DNA of 64,000 nucleotides, from positions 31,857,334 to 31,921,333 of the forward strand of contig NW_024037074.1 in the NCBI RefSeq assembly GCF_015706575.1, read 5' to 3'. Source of the DNA: Patiria miniata (Eukaryota > Echinodermata > Asteroidea > Valvatida > Asterinidae). A program made the translations under genes and the position numbers. Below, one piece after another: positions 33,301 to 39,039 of the stretch. The notes under the pieces were generated by a model that saw only the letters and a list, made by a program, of their open reading frames with translations, ran no database searches and had not been told where the DNA came from. Positions within the stretch are counted from its first letter, which is position 1, and the number at the start of each line of letters is the position of its first letter.

Positions 33301-35891
33301 TGTGCAAAAAATTGTGAAACACTAGATGTAACACATTGATGCGACGACTACATGTCACAGGCACAAAAAGTGTGTATGGCAACTCCTCCCCCCTAAAAAA
33401 AAGAAAACATTGTAACAACCTGCATATGAGAGAGATTCAAAGGTCTGCAAAAAGTGTACATTTTGCGATGGTCGTGTTTTGCAGCTTTGCATATGCACAG
33501 CTTTTTTGTGAAGATAACAATGGTTGGACAAAAAGCCATCCAACTAAAACTTCAGAATGGCCAGACAACTGGTTAGTGATATTACATGTACACTGTAGGA
33601 ACATGTGTATACATGTACATGTACATACGTGTACATACATGTACAATGTATGTAGTTCCTAAAATGAAAAAAAAAATAAGCACTGTTTCAATGACACGAT
33701 TTCTTGAGCATCTGTGGTTAACTGCATACATGTATGTTTACCTTGTAGTTGTACCCACATGTAACCATGTACTTTACTGAATTTATAATGTATACCATGT
33801 CCACCTGTTGAATGAGACATTAGGCCAAGCAGAAATACCTAGGTTTCGGGTTATCCCCCCAAACTTAAAACTTATAACCTAAATCTTTCAATTACAAAAA
33901 GTCAACAACAACAAAATGAACTTATGGTGCCACCCCCACCCTTGTTTTTGTGGCCATCAACCTGATTTTTTTTTAATACATTGTAGTTACTTGATGCAGC
34001 GAAGCTTAACAGTGTAGAAAACAAAGACTGAATAGTTGATTCACATGTGAACTGTTACGAATGCAAGCACTCTATTTTTTCTGGATATAAACAATTGGAG
34101 CAAAAAAAACACACAAAAACAAGAAACAAGAGAACAAAAAGATTAAACCAACCCACCCAATTTTTTTTAATGTGATAGGAAAAAATAGCTGGGTTTTTTT
34201 CTTGGACTAAATGAACAGTGGGCAAAATGTGTTGGATTTCATTGCATTGAAATCTTTTTTCTCTTTGAACGCCAGCTGGGATTTTGTAGGGTACAGGAGC
34301 CATAGCAATTTTATTAAGGGGTTAACATTGTGATGGAGCAGGTATAAACGTGTGGTTTAAAACCAGTTAGGGTCTGGCAGCTGATAACCGTTGCTGAGCC
34401 GAAGGCAAGGGCTATTATCGGTGACCAGGCCCCTAACCGGTTTAACACATCACATTAATAGCTGCTCTATCACATTATTAAATAACCCTATATTCATAAA
34501 TAGCTTTTTGGTTAAAACCATAATAAGTCGAAAAATTGACAAACTGATGTGTTTTGTTCTTTCATTTTACTCCATGTCTTGGTGCTCGCGACCGGTTTTA
34601 AATATCACTGACCAGTGTTTTATCAGCAGTTTGAAACCACCAATGTGATGAGCTCTCGACCAACAGGAATGGGTAAACTGTCCCAGGTGTTTATGAATAA
34701 TTAAAAACAATTCTGGAAAAACATGGCTTTTTGTTAGGCTGATTAGGTTGGATGCCATGAACGATGTAATGGCGGGATGGAAGACTTCACAGCAGGTTTA
34801 TGGGCAGTGACTGCGATTAAAAATTTTAAAATGTACTGGATCCCCCTGCAACTTACCACTGCTGTTTATTCCCTCGATAATGCTATAGCCCTGGACTGAC
34901 GGGTCTACAAACGGTCATAAAACAACCAAGAAAACTATGGATGGCAGCCTAACAAAATCCAAACACTGCTTGCGACCACAGCACAAAATTACGGGATATT
35001 TTAACCATACACACTTGTAGGTGTACACAATGAAAATAGCCAGCAAAAGGAGCAAAGTTACGTATAGATCAATTTCAAAGATTTTACTATCAATGGGCAC
35101 AAATAGCCTAACAGTGGTGTGCATTTATGGATAATAAAGGAATGGGGTACCCTATTGAAGTAAAACACGGGTGCCCGGGTACCCGTACAAGAAACCAAAC
35201 CCCAAAATTCAAATCCCGGAAGTTGTCTAAAAAGATTTATAGCTTCAACGGTGTAAACTGTAACTTTTGCCATAGTGTCATATTTCGCGATTTGAAAAAG
35301 CATATAAATGTGAAATCTGTTTTGGTTTTCCATATATACTGCTCTTCATTTTGAAAATCCCCACAAATGTCATCAAGGACCTTTCTTTTTCATCGTCTGA
35401 TAAGTTACTAAGTAATTTGTAAAGTTGGTTACGAGTACCAAATTCCAAAATCTGGAACCGGTTCCTGACATCAGGAAATTGAATAGTTTGAGTGGGCAAA
35501 TCGCACAAACATATTTCTGCATGATCAAGTTTACTTCATTGTTATTTTAACTGGGTAGCCCATTCAGTGGAATCCACTGGTCTCCCATGGGACCCAGACA
35601 AGAGAAGACAAGGTGAAGAAATGACAGGATCACATGTGGGACGAAAACCCCTGGAGAATAATATTCTGAGGAAAACCCACGGAATCAACTATGGACCGAA
35701 AACCCAATCCACATATTTGCCCAGACAGGAATCGAACCCAGGTCACAGCGGTGCAAGGCGAGGAAAGTAACGCTACCGCAACCCGATTCCTCAAGTGATA
35801 CACAAATCCATCGATCGCACCCAACACATAAATGAACACAATCCTACACTAACATTTTTAAGTAAATTTATGTACCTGAAGGACGCCCCAT
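1..35891 (-). CDS. ATP8B: ATP8B-class P4-ATPase (phospholipid flippase), 26 coding exons, 3' end outside window
   Basis: P4-ATPases flip phospholipids from the outer to the cytosolic leaflet, driven by ATP, usually with a CDC50 partner. Conceptual splicing of 26 coding exons gives about 1126 residues with continuous phase; family members are about 1200, so roughly the last 60 are missing. Seen in order: PVNLFEQF of M1 (about 46), actuator DGETNLK (about 164-170), M4 PISL (333-336), phosphorylation motif DKTGTLT with Asp at about 386, SPDE (about 486), KGAD (about 552), TGDK (about 666), [11 protein letters not shown] (about 811-821), then M5-M10 and a basic tail. From remembered relatives, [20 protein letters not shown] and the start of an RGSG tail point to ATP8B2/ATP8B4 rather than ATP8A, ATP9, ATP10 or ATP11. 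The paralogue is inferred. The N-terminal 5 residues are the least certain part. Confidence 0.96.
1107..1210 (-). CDS. ATP8B: Flippase exon 25 (M8)
   Basis: Residues about 972-1006. [20 protein letters not shown], then [14 protein letters not shown]. The H-S-Q-S and T-x-x-V-V-V-V-N-L pattern is the family's M8. Donor GTGGGT, acceptor ATCAG. Confidence 0.95.
1907..2048 (-). CDS. ATP8B: Flippase exon 24 (M7)
   Basis: Residues about 925-971. [20 protein letters not shown], then [20 protein letters not shown], resembles the ATP8B2 block E-Y-P-x-L-Y-x-P-G-Q. It ends one base into a codon at GTATGT. Confidence 0.96.
2225..2335 (+). repeat. Dispersed retroposon tail (AAGCGCTTTGAAGCC)
   Basis: GATAATAATTGTAAAGCGCT, TTGGTATAAAGCGCTATATA. 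The same words occur at about 24105-24135. This type of tail is common at the 3' ends of SINEs in aquatic animals. In the intron between flippase exons 24 and 23. Confidence 0.5.
2397..2480 (-). CDS. ATP8B: Flippase exon 23
   Basis: Residues about 897-924. [20 protein letters not shown], then IAIGIFDQ, is the conserved M6-M7 segment (YNxxFTSLPVxxxGxFDQD). 84 bases, phase 0. Confidence 0.97.
2513..2690 (-). mobile_element. tRNA-derived SINE, family A, truncated
   Basis: Read on the minus strand: a B-box-like GATTCGAGTCCCACC-type remnant, TTTTTTCCAACTTTCACTCG, GGGCAAAACCTAATTTGA, then the tail TTTACATCACCCCGACGC and ATCCATCTTATGAAT. The same tail ends the copy at 10746. The tRNA-like head is mostly lost. 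Confidence 0.7.
2897..3038 (-). CDS. ATP8B: Flippase exon 22 (M5-M6)
   Basis: Residues about 849-896. [20 protein letters not shown], then [20 protein letters not shown], ending CGFSAM. It starts with the G that completes the arginine codon after the AT-AC intron. Donor GTAAGT. Confidence 0.96.
3039..3666 (-). other. ATP8B: U12-type AT-AC intron of the flippase gene
   Basis: On the minus strand this 628-base intron begins ATATCCTTTT and ends GTGCAC. TTCCTTAAT, matching the U12 branch-point consensus TTCCTTAAY, lies about 13-20 bases before the end. No GT-AG alternative keeps frame and homology. It would be removed by the minor spliceosome. Confidence 0.93.
3667..3748 (-). CDS. ATP8B: Flippase exon 21, ends at an AT-AC donor
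   Basis: Residues about 822-848. [20 protein letters not shown], then DFSFAQF. There is no GT donor where the coding match ends. The sequence there is ATATCCTTTT, the consensus 5' site of U12-type AT-AC introns. Using it gives FAQF-R joined to [12 protein letters not shown], exactly the family pattern [14 protein letters not shown]. Confidence 0.95.
4442..4628 (-). CDS. ATP8B: Flippase exon 20 (GDGANDV hinge)
   Basis: Residues about 760-821. [20 protein letters not shown], then [13 protein letters not shown] (about 811-821), the magnesium-binding hinge of P-type ATPases. Donor GTGAGT splits the next codon after one base. Confidence 0.98.
6109..6273 (-). CDS. ATP8B: Flippase exon 19 (variable insert of P domain)
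   Basis: Residues about 705-759. [13 protein letters not shown], a charged Asp/Glu/Lys-rich stretch ([16 protein letters not shown]), then [10 protein letters not shown]. This segment differs most between ATP8B paralogues. 165 bases, phase 0 at both ends. Confidence 0.93.
7496..7867. mobile_element. MITE-like element with TIRs (GGCC ends)
   Basis: Ends GGCCAAAACAAATATATAG and, inverted, GGCCCAAAAAAATAATAC. Inside them GGTCTCTGGTCAG at about 7517 is inverted as CTGACCAGAGACC at about 7838. It lies in the intron between flippase exons 19 and 18. The GGCC-plus-A-run ends resemble the elements at 17292 and 54129, but no TTA duplication is clear here. No transposase. Confidence 0.7.
7776..7802. 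repeat. Poly-A tract inside a TIR element
   Basis: 27 consecutive A bases within the element at 7496-7867. Either a retroposon tail inserted into it or slippage. Confidence 0.85.
8133..8273 (-). CDS. ATP8B: Flippase exon 18 (TGDK motif)
   Basis: Residues about 658-704. [38 protein letters not shown] (about 666-669) belongs to the phosphorylation domain. 141 bases, phase 0, donor GTAACG. Confidence 0.97.
8325..9206. repeat. Tandem repeat, about four units of 220 bp
   Basis: Within the intron between flippase exons 18 and 17. Each unit holds GACTGCTTCTCAGCAGGCCT or a close variant (near 8460, 8680, 8910 and 9130), then TGACATGGCTTGCTATATC, TTTTTGCATGGATA and ACTCCAACAAGTTTGAGCTC. Units differ by up to about 15 percent by eye. 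Five short TTCAAATGA copies follow, ending near 9255. Confidence 0.85.
9283..9421 (-). CDS. ATP8B: Flippase exon 17
   Basis: Residues about 611-657. [20 protein letters not shown], then [17 protein letters not shown]. The [16 protein letters not shown] block is conserved in all P4-ATPases. It starts with one base completing a codon and ends in phase 0. Confidence 0.97.
9971..9999. repeat. (TTTCA)n microsatellite
   Basis: Five to six tandem TTTCA units in the intron between flippase exons 17 and 16. A related ATTTC run occurs near 29535, with similar flanking words, so both probably belong to one dispersed element. Confidence 0.8.
10491..10588 (-). CDS. ATP8B: Flippase exon 16
   Basis: Residues about 579-610. 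[20 protein letters not shown], then [12 protein letters not shown], is the end of the nucleotide-binding domain. Donor GTAAGT; it leaves two bases into a codon. Confidence 0.95.
10746..11048 (+). mobile_element. tRNA-derived SINE, family A
   Basis: An A-box-like AAGCTCAGTGGTAGTG and B-box GGTTCGAGTCCCACC lie at about 10850-10915, then the body with GGCAAAACCCAATATTGAG and the tail ACATCACCCCGACGC...ATCCATCTTATGAATAAAA. An inverted piece (GGGTTTTGCCCTTCGCCGAC) at the left suggests two fused copies. In the intron between flippase exons 16 and 15. Confidence 0.75.
11151..11372 (-). CDS. ATP8B: Flippase exon 15 (KGAD motif)
   Basis: Residues about 505-578. [20 protein letters not shown], then [14 protein letters not shown]. 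The lysine of KGAD (about 552) lies in the ATP pocket. 222 bases, phase 0 at both ends, donor GTGAGC. Confidence 0.97.
11795..12085. repeat. Diverged member of the palindromic MITE family
   Basis: Contains a 20-base palindrome, AATCTCCTTATAAGGAGATT, at about 11829 and the family words GACTAAATATGTGCTAAAG, CCTAACCGG and AATACCGGC near 12000-12055. Boundaries are approximate. Confidence 0.5.
12135..12214 (-). CDS. ATP8B: Flippase exon 14 (SPDE motif)
   Basis: Residues about 478-504. [20 protein letters not shown], then NFGFVFK. Q-x-SPDE-x-AL is the nucleotide-binding signature of the family. 80 bases; phase agrees with both neighbours. Confidence 0.96.
12956..13119. mobile_element. Palindromic MITE
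   Basis: Two arms are inverted almost from end to end: ACAAATATTGAGTGGCT at the left matches AGCCACTCAATATTTGT at the right, and GGGAGGAATATTATCGC matches GCGATAATATTCCTCCC. It can form a hairpin of about 75 base pairs. In a flippase intron. Confidence 0.8.
13122..13477. mobile_element. MITE with about 34-bp terminal inverted repeats
   Basis: 13122-13155 (TATATAACTGACATATAGAT...) is inverted at 13444-13477 with three or four mismatches. It abuts the palindromic element on its left; the two may be one compound element. No coding content. Confidence 0.75.
13590..13752 (-). CDS. ATP8B: Flippase exon 13 (nucleotide-binding domain)
   Basis: Residues about 424-477. [20 protein letters not shown], then [17 protein letters not shown], is the conserved [12 protein letters not shown] segment of P4-ATPases. 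It ends one base into a codon at GTAGGC. Confidence 0.96.
13885..14400. repeat. Dispersed repeat with a perfect 34-bp palindrome
   Basis: Shares long words with 39040-39545: ACATCAAAAAA, CTGTTAGTGAATGACAGT, CATCCTGTAAAATC and GCAGCAAAAGCAAATG. At 14033-14066 is a perfect palindrome centred on GGTCGGCCGACC. The copy at 39.2 kb has the same palindrome with a few changes. A partial copy lies at 45290-45690. Confidence 0.8.
14668..14757 (-). CDS. ATP8B: Flippase exon 12
   Basis: Residues about 394-423. [19 protein letters not shown] directly follows DKTGTLTQ, as in all family members. It starts the nucleotide-binding domain. 90 bases, phase 0, donor GTGAGT. Confidence 0.95.
14945..15052. mobile_element. 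Short inverted-repeat element
   Basis: GCCCCCTTCAATGGCGGAAG with CATTGTGCTAGCTATTGT (14945-14982) is inverted at 15015-15052 with few mismatches, around a loop of about 32 bases. In the intron between flippase exons 12 and 11. Confidence 0.75.
15847..16011. repeat. Long near-perfect palindrome (about 76-base arms)
   Basis: Arms run from GGGAATAAATATGTGCTC inward to GATAATTACCC and back. The loop is only about 13 bases (15923-15935). The inner 55 or so bases of each arm match perfectly. Related ends (CTAACCGG or AATACCGC plus TTCATAAAT) occur at 11795-12085 and 34311-34485, so it is probably a MITE family. Confidence 0.88.
16154..16316 (-). CDS. ATP8B: Flippase exon 11 (phosphorylation site)
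   Basis: Residues about 339-393. [31 protein letters not shown], then TDKTGTLTQ. The aspartate (about 386) is the residue that forms the phospho-enzyme. Donor GTAGGC; the acceptor ends CTTCAG. Confidence 0.97.
16930..17020 (+). mobile_element. tRNA-derived SINE, family B
   Basis: GGATTGCTCAGTTGGTAGAG (A box) and GCAGGTTTGAACCCCACTCC (B box region) resemble a tRNA, but the acceptor arm does not pair and AATCAATTTCTTAG follows. Relatives at 45224 and 48710. Confidence 0.65.
17292..17653 (+). mobile_element. MITE with TTA target duplication, copy 1
   Basis: Starts GGCCAACAAAAAAAAGTCTC and ends with inverted CATACCAGAAA and TTTTTTGGCC. It is flanked by TTA on both sides (17289-17291 and 17654-17656) in the context CCG-TTA-CGG. 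Internal words AGTCTCCGGTTTCTGGTATG and CTCTGGACTCCCATATAT recur inverted in the copy at 54129-54548. It lies in the intron between flippase exons 11 and 10. No transposase. Confidence 0.9.
17705..17811 (-). CDS. ATP8B: Flippase exon 10 (M4, PISL motif)
   Basis: Residues about 304-338. [19 protein letters not shown], then helix M4 containing PISL at about 333-336. This is the P4-specific motif in the lipid pathway, where ion pumps have PEGL. It ends two bases into a codon at GTAAGT. Confidence 0.96.
18928..19011 (-). CDS. ATP8B: Flippase exon 9 (M3)
   Basis: Residues about 276-303. [19 protein letters not shown] forms helix M3, followed by EANYGNAFQ. 84 bases, phase 0. The acceptor TTGCAG lies directly beyond the exon-derived minisatellite. 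Confidence 0.95.
19050..20864 (-). repeat. Exon-derived minisatellite filling a flippase intron
   Basis: About 15 tandem units, mostly 117 to 128 bases. On the minus strand each carries a diverged copy of the end of exon 8 (coding [22 protein letters not shown]), its splice donor CTGGCT/GTGAG, and a G-rich start of intron with several G3-G5 runs. The first unit next to exon 9 is the most diverged. At least six units (for example at 19656, 19902, 20030, 20497, 20625 and 20743) carry TAG where exon 8 has AAG. The array occupies nearly the whole 1853-base intron. Confidence 0.95.
20865..21112 (-). CDS. ATP8B: Flippase exon 8 (actuator domain; parent of the minisatellite)
   Basis: Residues about 193-275: [51 protein letters not shown], then [17 protein letters not shown]. 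The last 85 or so bases, the donor CTGGCT/GTGAGT and the start of the following intron are repeated about 15 times downstream (19050-20864). This copy is the functional one because its 5' part is unique and the reading frame is open. Confidence 0.97.
21476..21493. repeat. Poly-C tract (poly-G in the flippase transcript)
   Basis: An 18-base C run in the intron downstream of flippase exon 7. On the transcribed minus strand it is poly-G. Length is likely variable and prone to sequencing error. Confidence 0.85.
21564..21646 (-). CDS. ATP8B: Flippase exon 7 (DGET loop)
   Basis: Residues about 165-192. It completes D-G and gives [19 protein letters not shown] and FKDFK. The DGET glutamate corresponds to the TGES glutamate of other P-type ATPases, which drives dephosphorylation. 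The donor GTCTGT is weak, but phase and product fit exactly. Confidence 0.9.
21737..22168. mobile_element. MITE with 23-bp perfect TIRs and TA ends
   Basis: ATATGTGACCTGTTCTGTC plus four bases at the left is exactly inverted at 22146-22168. About 432 bases, noncoding. TA at both borders suggests a TA target duplication as in Tc1/mariner or PIF-like elements. In the intron between flippase exons 7 and 6. Confidence 0.9.
22797..22940 (-). CDS. ATP8B: Flippase exon 6 (actuator domain)
   Basis: Residues about 117-164. [20 protein letters not shown], then [22 protein letters not shown], ends just before the glycine of the DGET dephosphorylation loop. Donor GTGAGT; 144 bases, starting with one base that completes a codon. 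Confidence 0.96.
23182..23243 (-). CDS. ATP8B: Flippase exon 5 (start of actuator domain)
   Basis: Residues about 97-116. [20 protein letters not shown] aligns with the family stretch RHKSDNQVNNR that leads into the actuator domain. It ends two bases into a codon at donor GTAAGT. Confidence 0.93.
23912..24010 (-). CDS. ATP8B: Flippase exon 4 (M2)
   Basis: Residues about 64-96. [19 protein letters not shown] and then helix M2, ending TKDGVDDF, match the family pattern I-P-x-I-S-S-L followed by K-D-x-x-D-D. 99 bases, phase 0 at both ends, donor GTGAGT. Confidence 0.96.
24597..24710 (-). CDS. ATP8B: Flippase exon 3 (M1)
   Basis: Residues about 26-63: [14 protein letters not shown], then the P4 hallmark [16 protein letters not shown] and the first membrane helix ending FIMQ. 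In-frame 114 bases, phase 0 at both ends, donor GTAAAG, acceptor TTGTAG. Confidence 0.96.
25305..25600 (-). mobile_element. SINE with tRNA-like head, family C
   Basis: On the minus strand GTGGCCTAGTGGTTAGGGTT and GGGGTTCGAATCCAG are A- and B-box-like, followed by CCTTGGGCAAGGCACTTC and GATGGACTAGCATCCCATCC. It ends near CATTGGCTCGGGACAGAC. A related SINE lies at 49120-49385. Confidence 0.75.
26977..27035 (-). CDS. ATP8B: Flippase exon 2 (N-terminal KANDREYN region)
   Basis: Residues about 6-25. It encodes the conserved cytosolic stretch [19 protein letters not shown] that precedes M1 in ATP8B proteins. Acceptor TTACAG and donor GTAAGT are both good. It enters with two leftover bases and leaves in phase 0. 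Confidence 0.9.
27996..28188. mobile_element. hAT-type MITE with 8-bp target duplication
   Basis: TIR CAGTGGCGTAGCCA at the left is perfectly inverted at the right as TGGCTACGCCACTG. Direct TTCTGAGG flanks at 27988-27995 and 28189-28196 are an 8-bp duplication, the hAT hallmark. The interior is very G-rich on the plus strand, including a run of about 20 G with CGAC repeats. 193 bases; no transposase. Confidence 0.93.
29440..29735 (+). mobile_element. Possible retroposon 3' end with (TACAA) tail
   Basis: AT-rich stretch ending GACAAATGGAAATAAAAC and then tandem AATACAATACAATACAAT, a common form for the 3' tail of LINE-like or SINE-like retroposons. No coding part of a reverse transcriptase is visible. 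Related sequence follows (TTTC)n at 9971-10130. Confidence 0.3.
29877..30299. repeat. Tandem duplication of about 215 bp
   Basis: Two adjacent copies share AGAAAAACAGTTAGCATGCA, ATTGCCGTTAGCAAA and CAGAACAGAAAAAGAATCCC. The second copy is slightly diverged. In the large flippase intron. Confidence 0.8.
30477..30725. mobile_element. Dispersed TIR-like element (TGCTGGTCC ends)
   Basis: TGCTGGTCCCAGAG at the left is inverted as CTCTTGGACCAGCA at the right. The interior holds AAGTCTTTTCATGCAT, AATACGATAGCACTGCC and a (CAGT) run. Relatives lie at about 25140-25230, 27290-27715 and 36345-36770. Confidence 0.65.
31194..31915. repeat. Tandem repeat, about four units of 150-170 bp
   Basis: Each unit has ATGCAACACAGCTGTAATGA (near 31229, 31378, 31539 and 31708), then TGGATTAACTGTTGTATCA and CCTGCTAAATTGCAACAA. 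It is dense in the word TGCAAC/GTTGCA. In the 8.8-kb flippase intron; no coding sign. Confidence 0.88.
34311..34485. repeat. Imperfect palindrome, same family as 15847-16011
   Basis: Left words TTATTAAGG, CCAGTTAGGGTCTGG and GCTGATAACCG are inverted on the right as CTATTATCGG, CCAGGCCCCTAACCGG and TTATTAAATAA. Arms are about 60 bases with indels. Confidence 0.65.
35545..35800 (-). mobile_element. Possible SINE with reversed tRNA-like head
   Basis: ACAGGAATCGAACCCAGGTC followed by GCAAGGCGAGGAAAGTAACG is a reversed B box and A-box-like stretch, close to the first flippase exon. The body holds ACGAAAACCCCTGGAGAATA. No duplication found. Confidence 0.5.
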
Positions 35892-36052
35892 CGTGACAGT
35901 TGGGTATCTCCACTTGGTCTACACCATCCACTAAAGATCAGCTGAAGCTTCTCTGTCAAAAAGTCGTATCCACAGATGCACTGAACACCAAGCATCCACT
36001 TCCAGTTGATATCCACTGAATTACAGGTTGTCATCCACACAAAACATGGATT
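35876..36052 (-). CDS. ATP8B: Flippase exon 1 (coding part 35876-35891) with 5' UTR
   Basis: The next exon starts in phase needing one base, so I looked upstream for a start. ATG at 35891-35889 has a good context (A at -3, G at +4). It encodes M-G-R-P-S plus one base, and the donor is GTACAT. Joined to exon 2 it reads [19 protein letters not shown], like the start of vertebrate ATP8B2/4. A pyrimidine-rich acceptor ends at 36053, making 35892-36052 5' UTR. Doubt: the UTR holds upstream ATGs in another frame that overlap the start, and the intron to exon 2 is 8.8 kb. Another first exon is possible. Confidence 0.5.
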
Positions 36053-36344
36053 CTGCATTGGAGAATGAATAAGATGTATGCAAAGAATGTCGATTGATAA
36101 GTGGATGGGATTACCTTGAATCGCACACTATACGTATTACATGTTAATTAGGATTGCATTCACAGAGACACATCTGTGGAATATAATGCAGGCGGCCTGC
36201 ACGTAGTCCTTACTAATGATGGAGTGTCAGTGACGAAACTCGTATGTTCACGTGCATGCAGGTATCCAGAATCAACAGTTTTTTCCTTTTTGCCTGAACA
36301 CGAGCTGTGTGCACAGAGCACAAGTGCCACAAATGCAGCAGGGC

Positions 36345-36770
36345 AAGGCATGCCTAGTAAAGCTTGTCTCAGAGCCCACAAAATTGATTCTGAATGAAAT
36401 TAGGTTTTGCCCTTCACCGACGTATAAACACTGTACAATACTCAGTGTGTTACCTCCCGAGTGAAAGTTGGAAAAAATCACTCGGGTGGGACTCGAACCC
36501 ACGACCTCCTGCTTCCTAGTGCAGATGTCTTACCGCTCGACCACCGAGCTAACCCATCTTATTAATTGATTCTGAATGGCTAGGCTATTCTCTGGAATTC
36601 TTTTCATGCATTAGTGTACACAATGTGCCAAATTGACAAAATGTAGCCCATTCACTAGTTTTTCAAAGGGTAATCCTATACAATAGCACTGCCCGGCTCA
36701 CAACTGTGAATTAGTCAGTCAGTCAGTCAGTCAATGAATGAGGTACATGTACACAGAGGATCCTCTCTTG
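36345..36770. repeat. Copy of the 30477 element, split by a SINE
   Basis: GGCAAGGCATGCCTAGTAAA, TTCTTTTCATGCATTAG, TACAATAGCACTGCCCGGC and a (CAGT)5 run match the copy at 30.5 kb. A SINE at 36397-36563 interrupts it, so this element is older than the SINE. Confidence 0.7.
36397..36563 (-). mobile_element. tRNA-derived SINE, family A, with 15-bp target duplication
   Basis: Flanked by AATTGATTCTGAATG at 36382-36396 and 36564-36578. On the minus strand it has TTAGCTCGGTGGTCGAGCGG (A-box region) and GGTTCGAGTCCCACC (B box), then the family A body GGGCAAAACCTAA. The duplication length fits LINE-driven retroposition. It interrupts the repeat at 36345-36770. Confidence 0.88.
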
Positions 36771-37076
36771 TACTCGCCAAAATGCAAAATATCACTGACA
36801 CTGTAGACAGTGTAGGGTATGCAACAATTGTCTTAATGCTAATGATATACAATGTACATAAACGCCGCTATAAAATTATCGAACATCGGGGGATCCACAG
36901 AAATTGTTCCCTTGAGCATTGGGGGAAATATCACAGTGCACGTAACTCCTTACATGAACCTAATTAATTATAGATTTGTAATGGATACAAAAATAATCAC
37001 CTGTTGTGTGTATGTACGATGGCTTACCAATTCAACATTGATGCTGACACTGGCAGACAGGCAGTGACTACATGTA

Positions 37077-37269
37077 CAGTCGAGTCTCGTTAATACAAAC
37101 TCGTTCGGACCTAGCCAAATTGTTTGTCATATCAAAATTTTGTAATTAGAGGAACATCAGTCCCATTCATTGTGCACATAAATGCACAGTCGGGACTAAG
37201 GCTTTATGTTTGTTATAGGCCTAACCAGCATTTTGTATTAACAGAGTTTGTACTAACGAGATTCGACTG
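37077..37269. mobile_element. pogo/Tigger-like MITE with TA duplication
   Basis: CAGTCGAGTCTCGTTAATAC at the left is inverted at the right (GTACTAACGAGATTCGACTG) and flanked by TA on both sides (37075-37076 and 37270-37271). CAGT-x-x-A-x-x-CTCGTTA is the known Tigger/pogo end. 193 bases, no transposase. Confidence 0.85.
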
Positions 37270-39039
37270 TATATCCATTGGATTATCATTGTTCCCGGTA
37301 CATGCACTTGTACCATACGATATGCTCCACCAACTTGCATCAAAAGCACAGAATAGGCCTACAGGTGCATTGTACTGTGTGACCCAACTCTACATGTTTT
37401 TTTTTTCTTCATTCTTTAGTGTACATGTACATTTGTACACGTACATGTACTTTAGTGTACATGTACATGTACACGTACTGTACATGCACGGTTGAGGTTG
37501 GGAGAACAAACAAACTACATGTAGGCTACCGGTAGGTATCTACATGTAGGTTAGTTGTTCTCCTTTCGCGCTGGGATAATTTTAAAATTGACCGGACCCA
37601 GGACGGGATTGTTTTTCATGAACCTCGATGCCAGACGGGTTCAGGCCGACATCTGCAGGTAGCACACCCTGATATTTCTGGCCTCTCTTGCTGTAAGCGG
37701 GTCGCAGGCAGATATTTCCGGCCTCGCTCGTTGCATGTTATATACGTCATCCGTTCCGGAATACCGCTAAACATTTGAGTGTATACACATCAGCCGACAT
37801 GAACTGGTTAAAATACATATATTCACAGATCTTAACTTAATAAAAATCCAAACCAAATGCCACTAAGCCCTTAAGTTTTTCTATATTGGGGCCATTCCCC
37901 CCCCCCCAAAAAAAACGAACCCATTTTTTTTTTTAATCGCAATAAAGGCAGGTACTGCGTAACCACTATCTTTTCCTCAAAAAAAATTGATTAAAGTGGG
38001 CAGAAAGTGCCTCAGATCGCACCACAGAGCAAACAATTTTCAGAACCCGGCCCCGAACCCCTTGCCGTAATTTTTTGGACCAAATTTTGGGGGGACCAAA
38101 ATTATTTTGGCCCCCCCCCCCCCAATATAATTGTGTTCTGGATCCGCCATTGTGTATTCCTACAATCTACATACATGTACATCATGTACATGTACACGTA
38201 CATGTAAAGGCATCCTTGTACCGGTACATATACTTTTAGATTGTTAGAAAATCCAACAATATCAAACGGCTCATACAAAAACGTAAAAATTATGGTCACT
38301 GCTCGGAGAGCTGATATGAAACTACTGAATGGATCAAGTTCAGTAGTGGTTAAGGTTGGTTAAGGGTGAAGTTACTGTTCAACATTTTGACATCATGGTT
38401 GGTTAAACTTATACCAAAAGAATTGAGTCATTTTTATGTAAGCTACTAGGCTGGCCTATGCTTTCCATGCAGCACAGTTTGTGTGGGCGACATCATACCA
38501 TAGTGAGTCAGTGAGTACACAGATGAAAATCGTGCGTCCAGTGCATAATGTGGATGATTCCATACACTGTCCAAATAATGCCAAAGTTAAATTTCTCCAT
38601 AATTTGTTCAAAGTTCACTTTAAATTATTTCTGCCCCATATTAAAGTCATTATAAAAGCTGAATGCATCTGTTAGAAGAATTGATCAATATGCTTATGGC
38701 TTAAGGCCCAGAAGGTCAAATAAAAAAAATAAATTTAGCATCCCCGCCCGCTTCCTTTTTAGAGGCAGCCTCCTTTTTTTTCTTTTTTTTCTTTTTGAAA
38801 ACATGAACAAATGATAAATTTTAAACAGTGACATCATTATGGCCTCTCTTGTCTGTTGCATAGCCCATATAAAGCTGGTATGTCATTCCTGAGTGCAAGT
38901 GGCGGCCATTTAAAAAAAAAACACTGGTTGCCATCTTGAAAAATAGCCCGGTCAGGCGGCCATTTTGGAAGGAAAAAAAAAAGGACCTCCTCCTTCCCTT
39001 TTTCAAAAAGCAGGATGCTAAACATGTAAATTCAACTAT

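Noticed and set aside
35858..36058. 66-codon frame beginning MQNPCFVWM as flippase N terminus
   Set aside because: Joining it to exon 2 puts exon 2 in the wrong frame and meets a stop. The MGRPS frame of the same exon fits.
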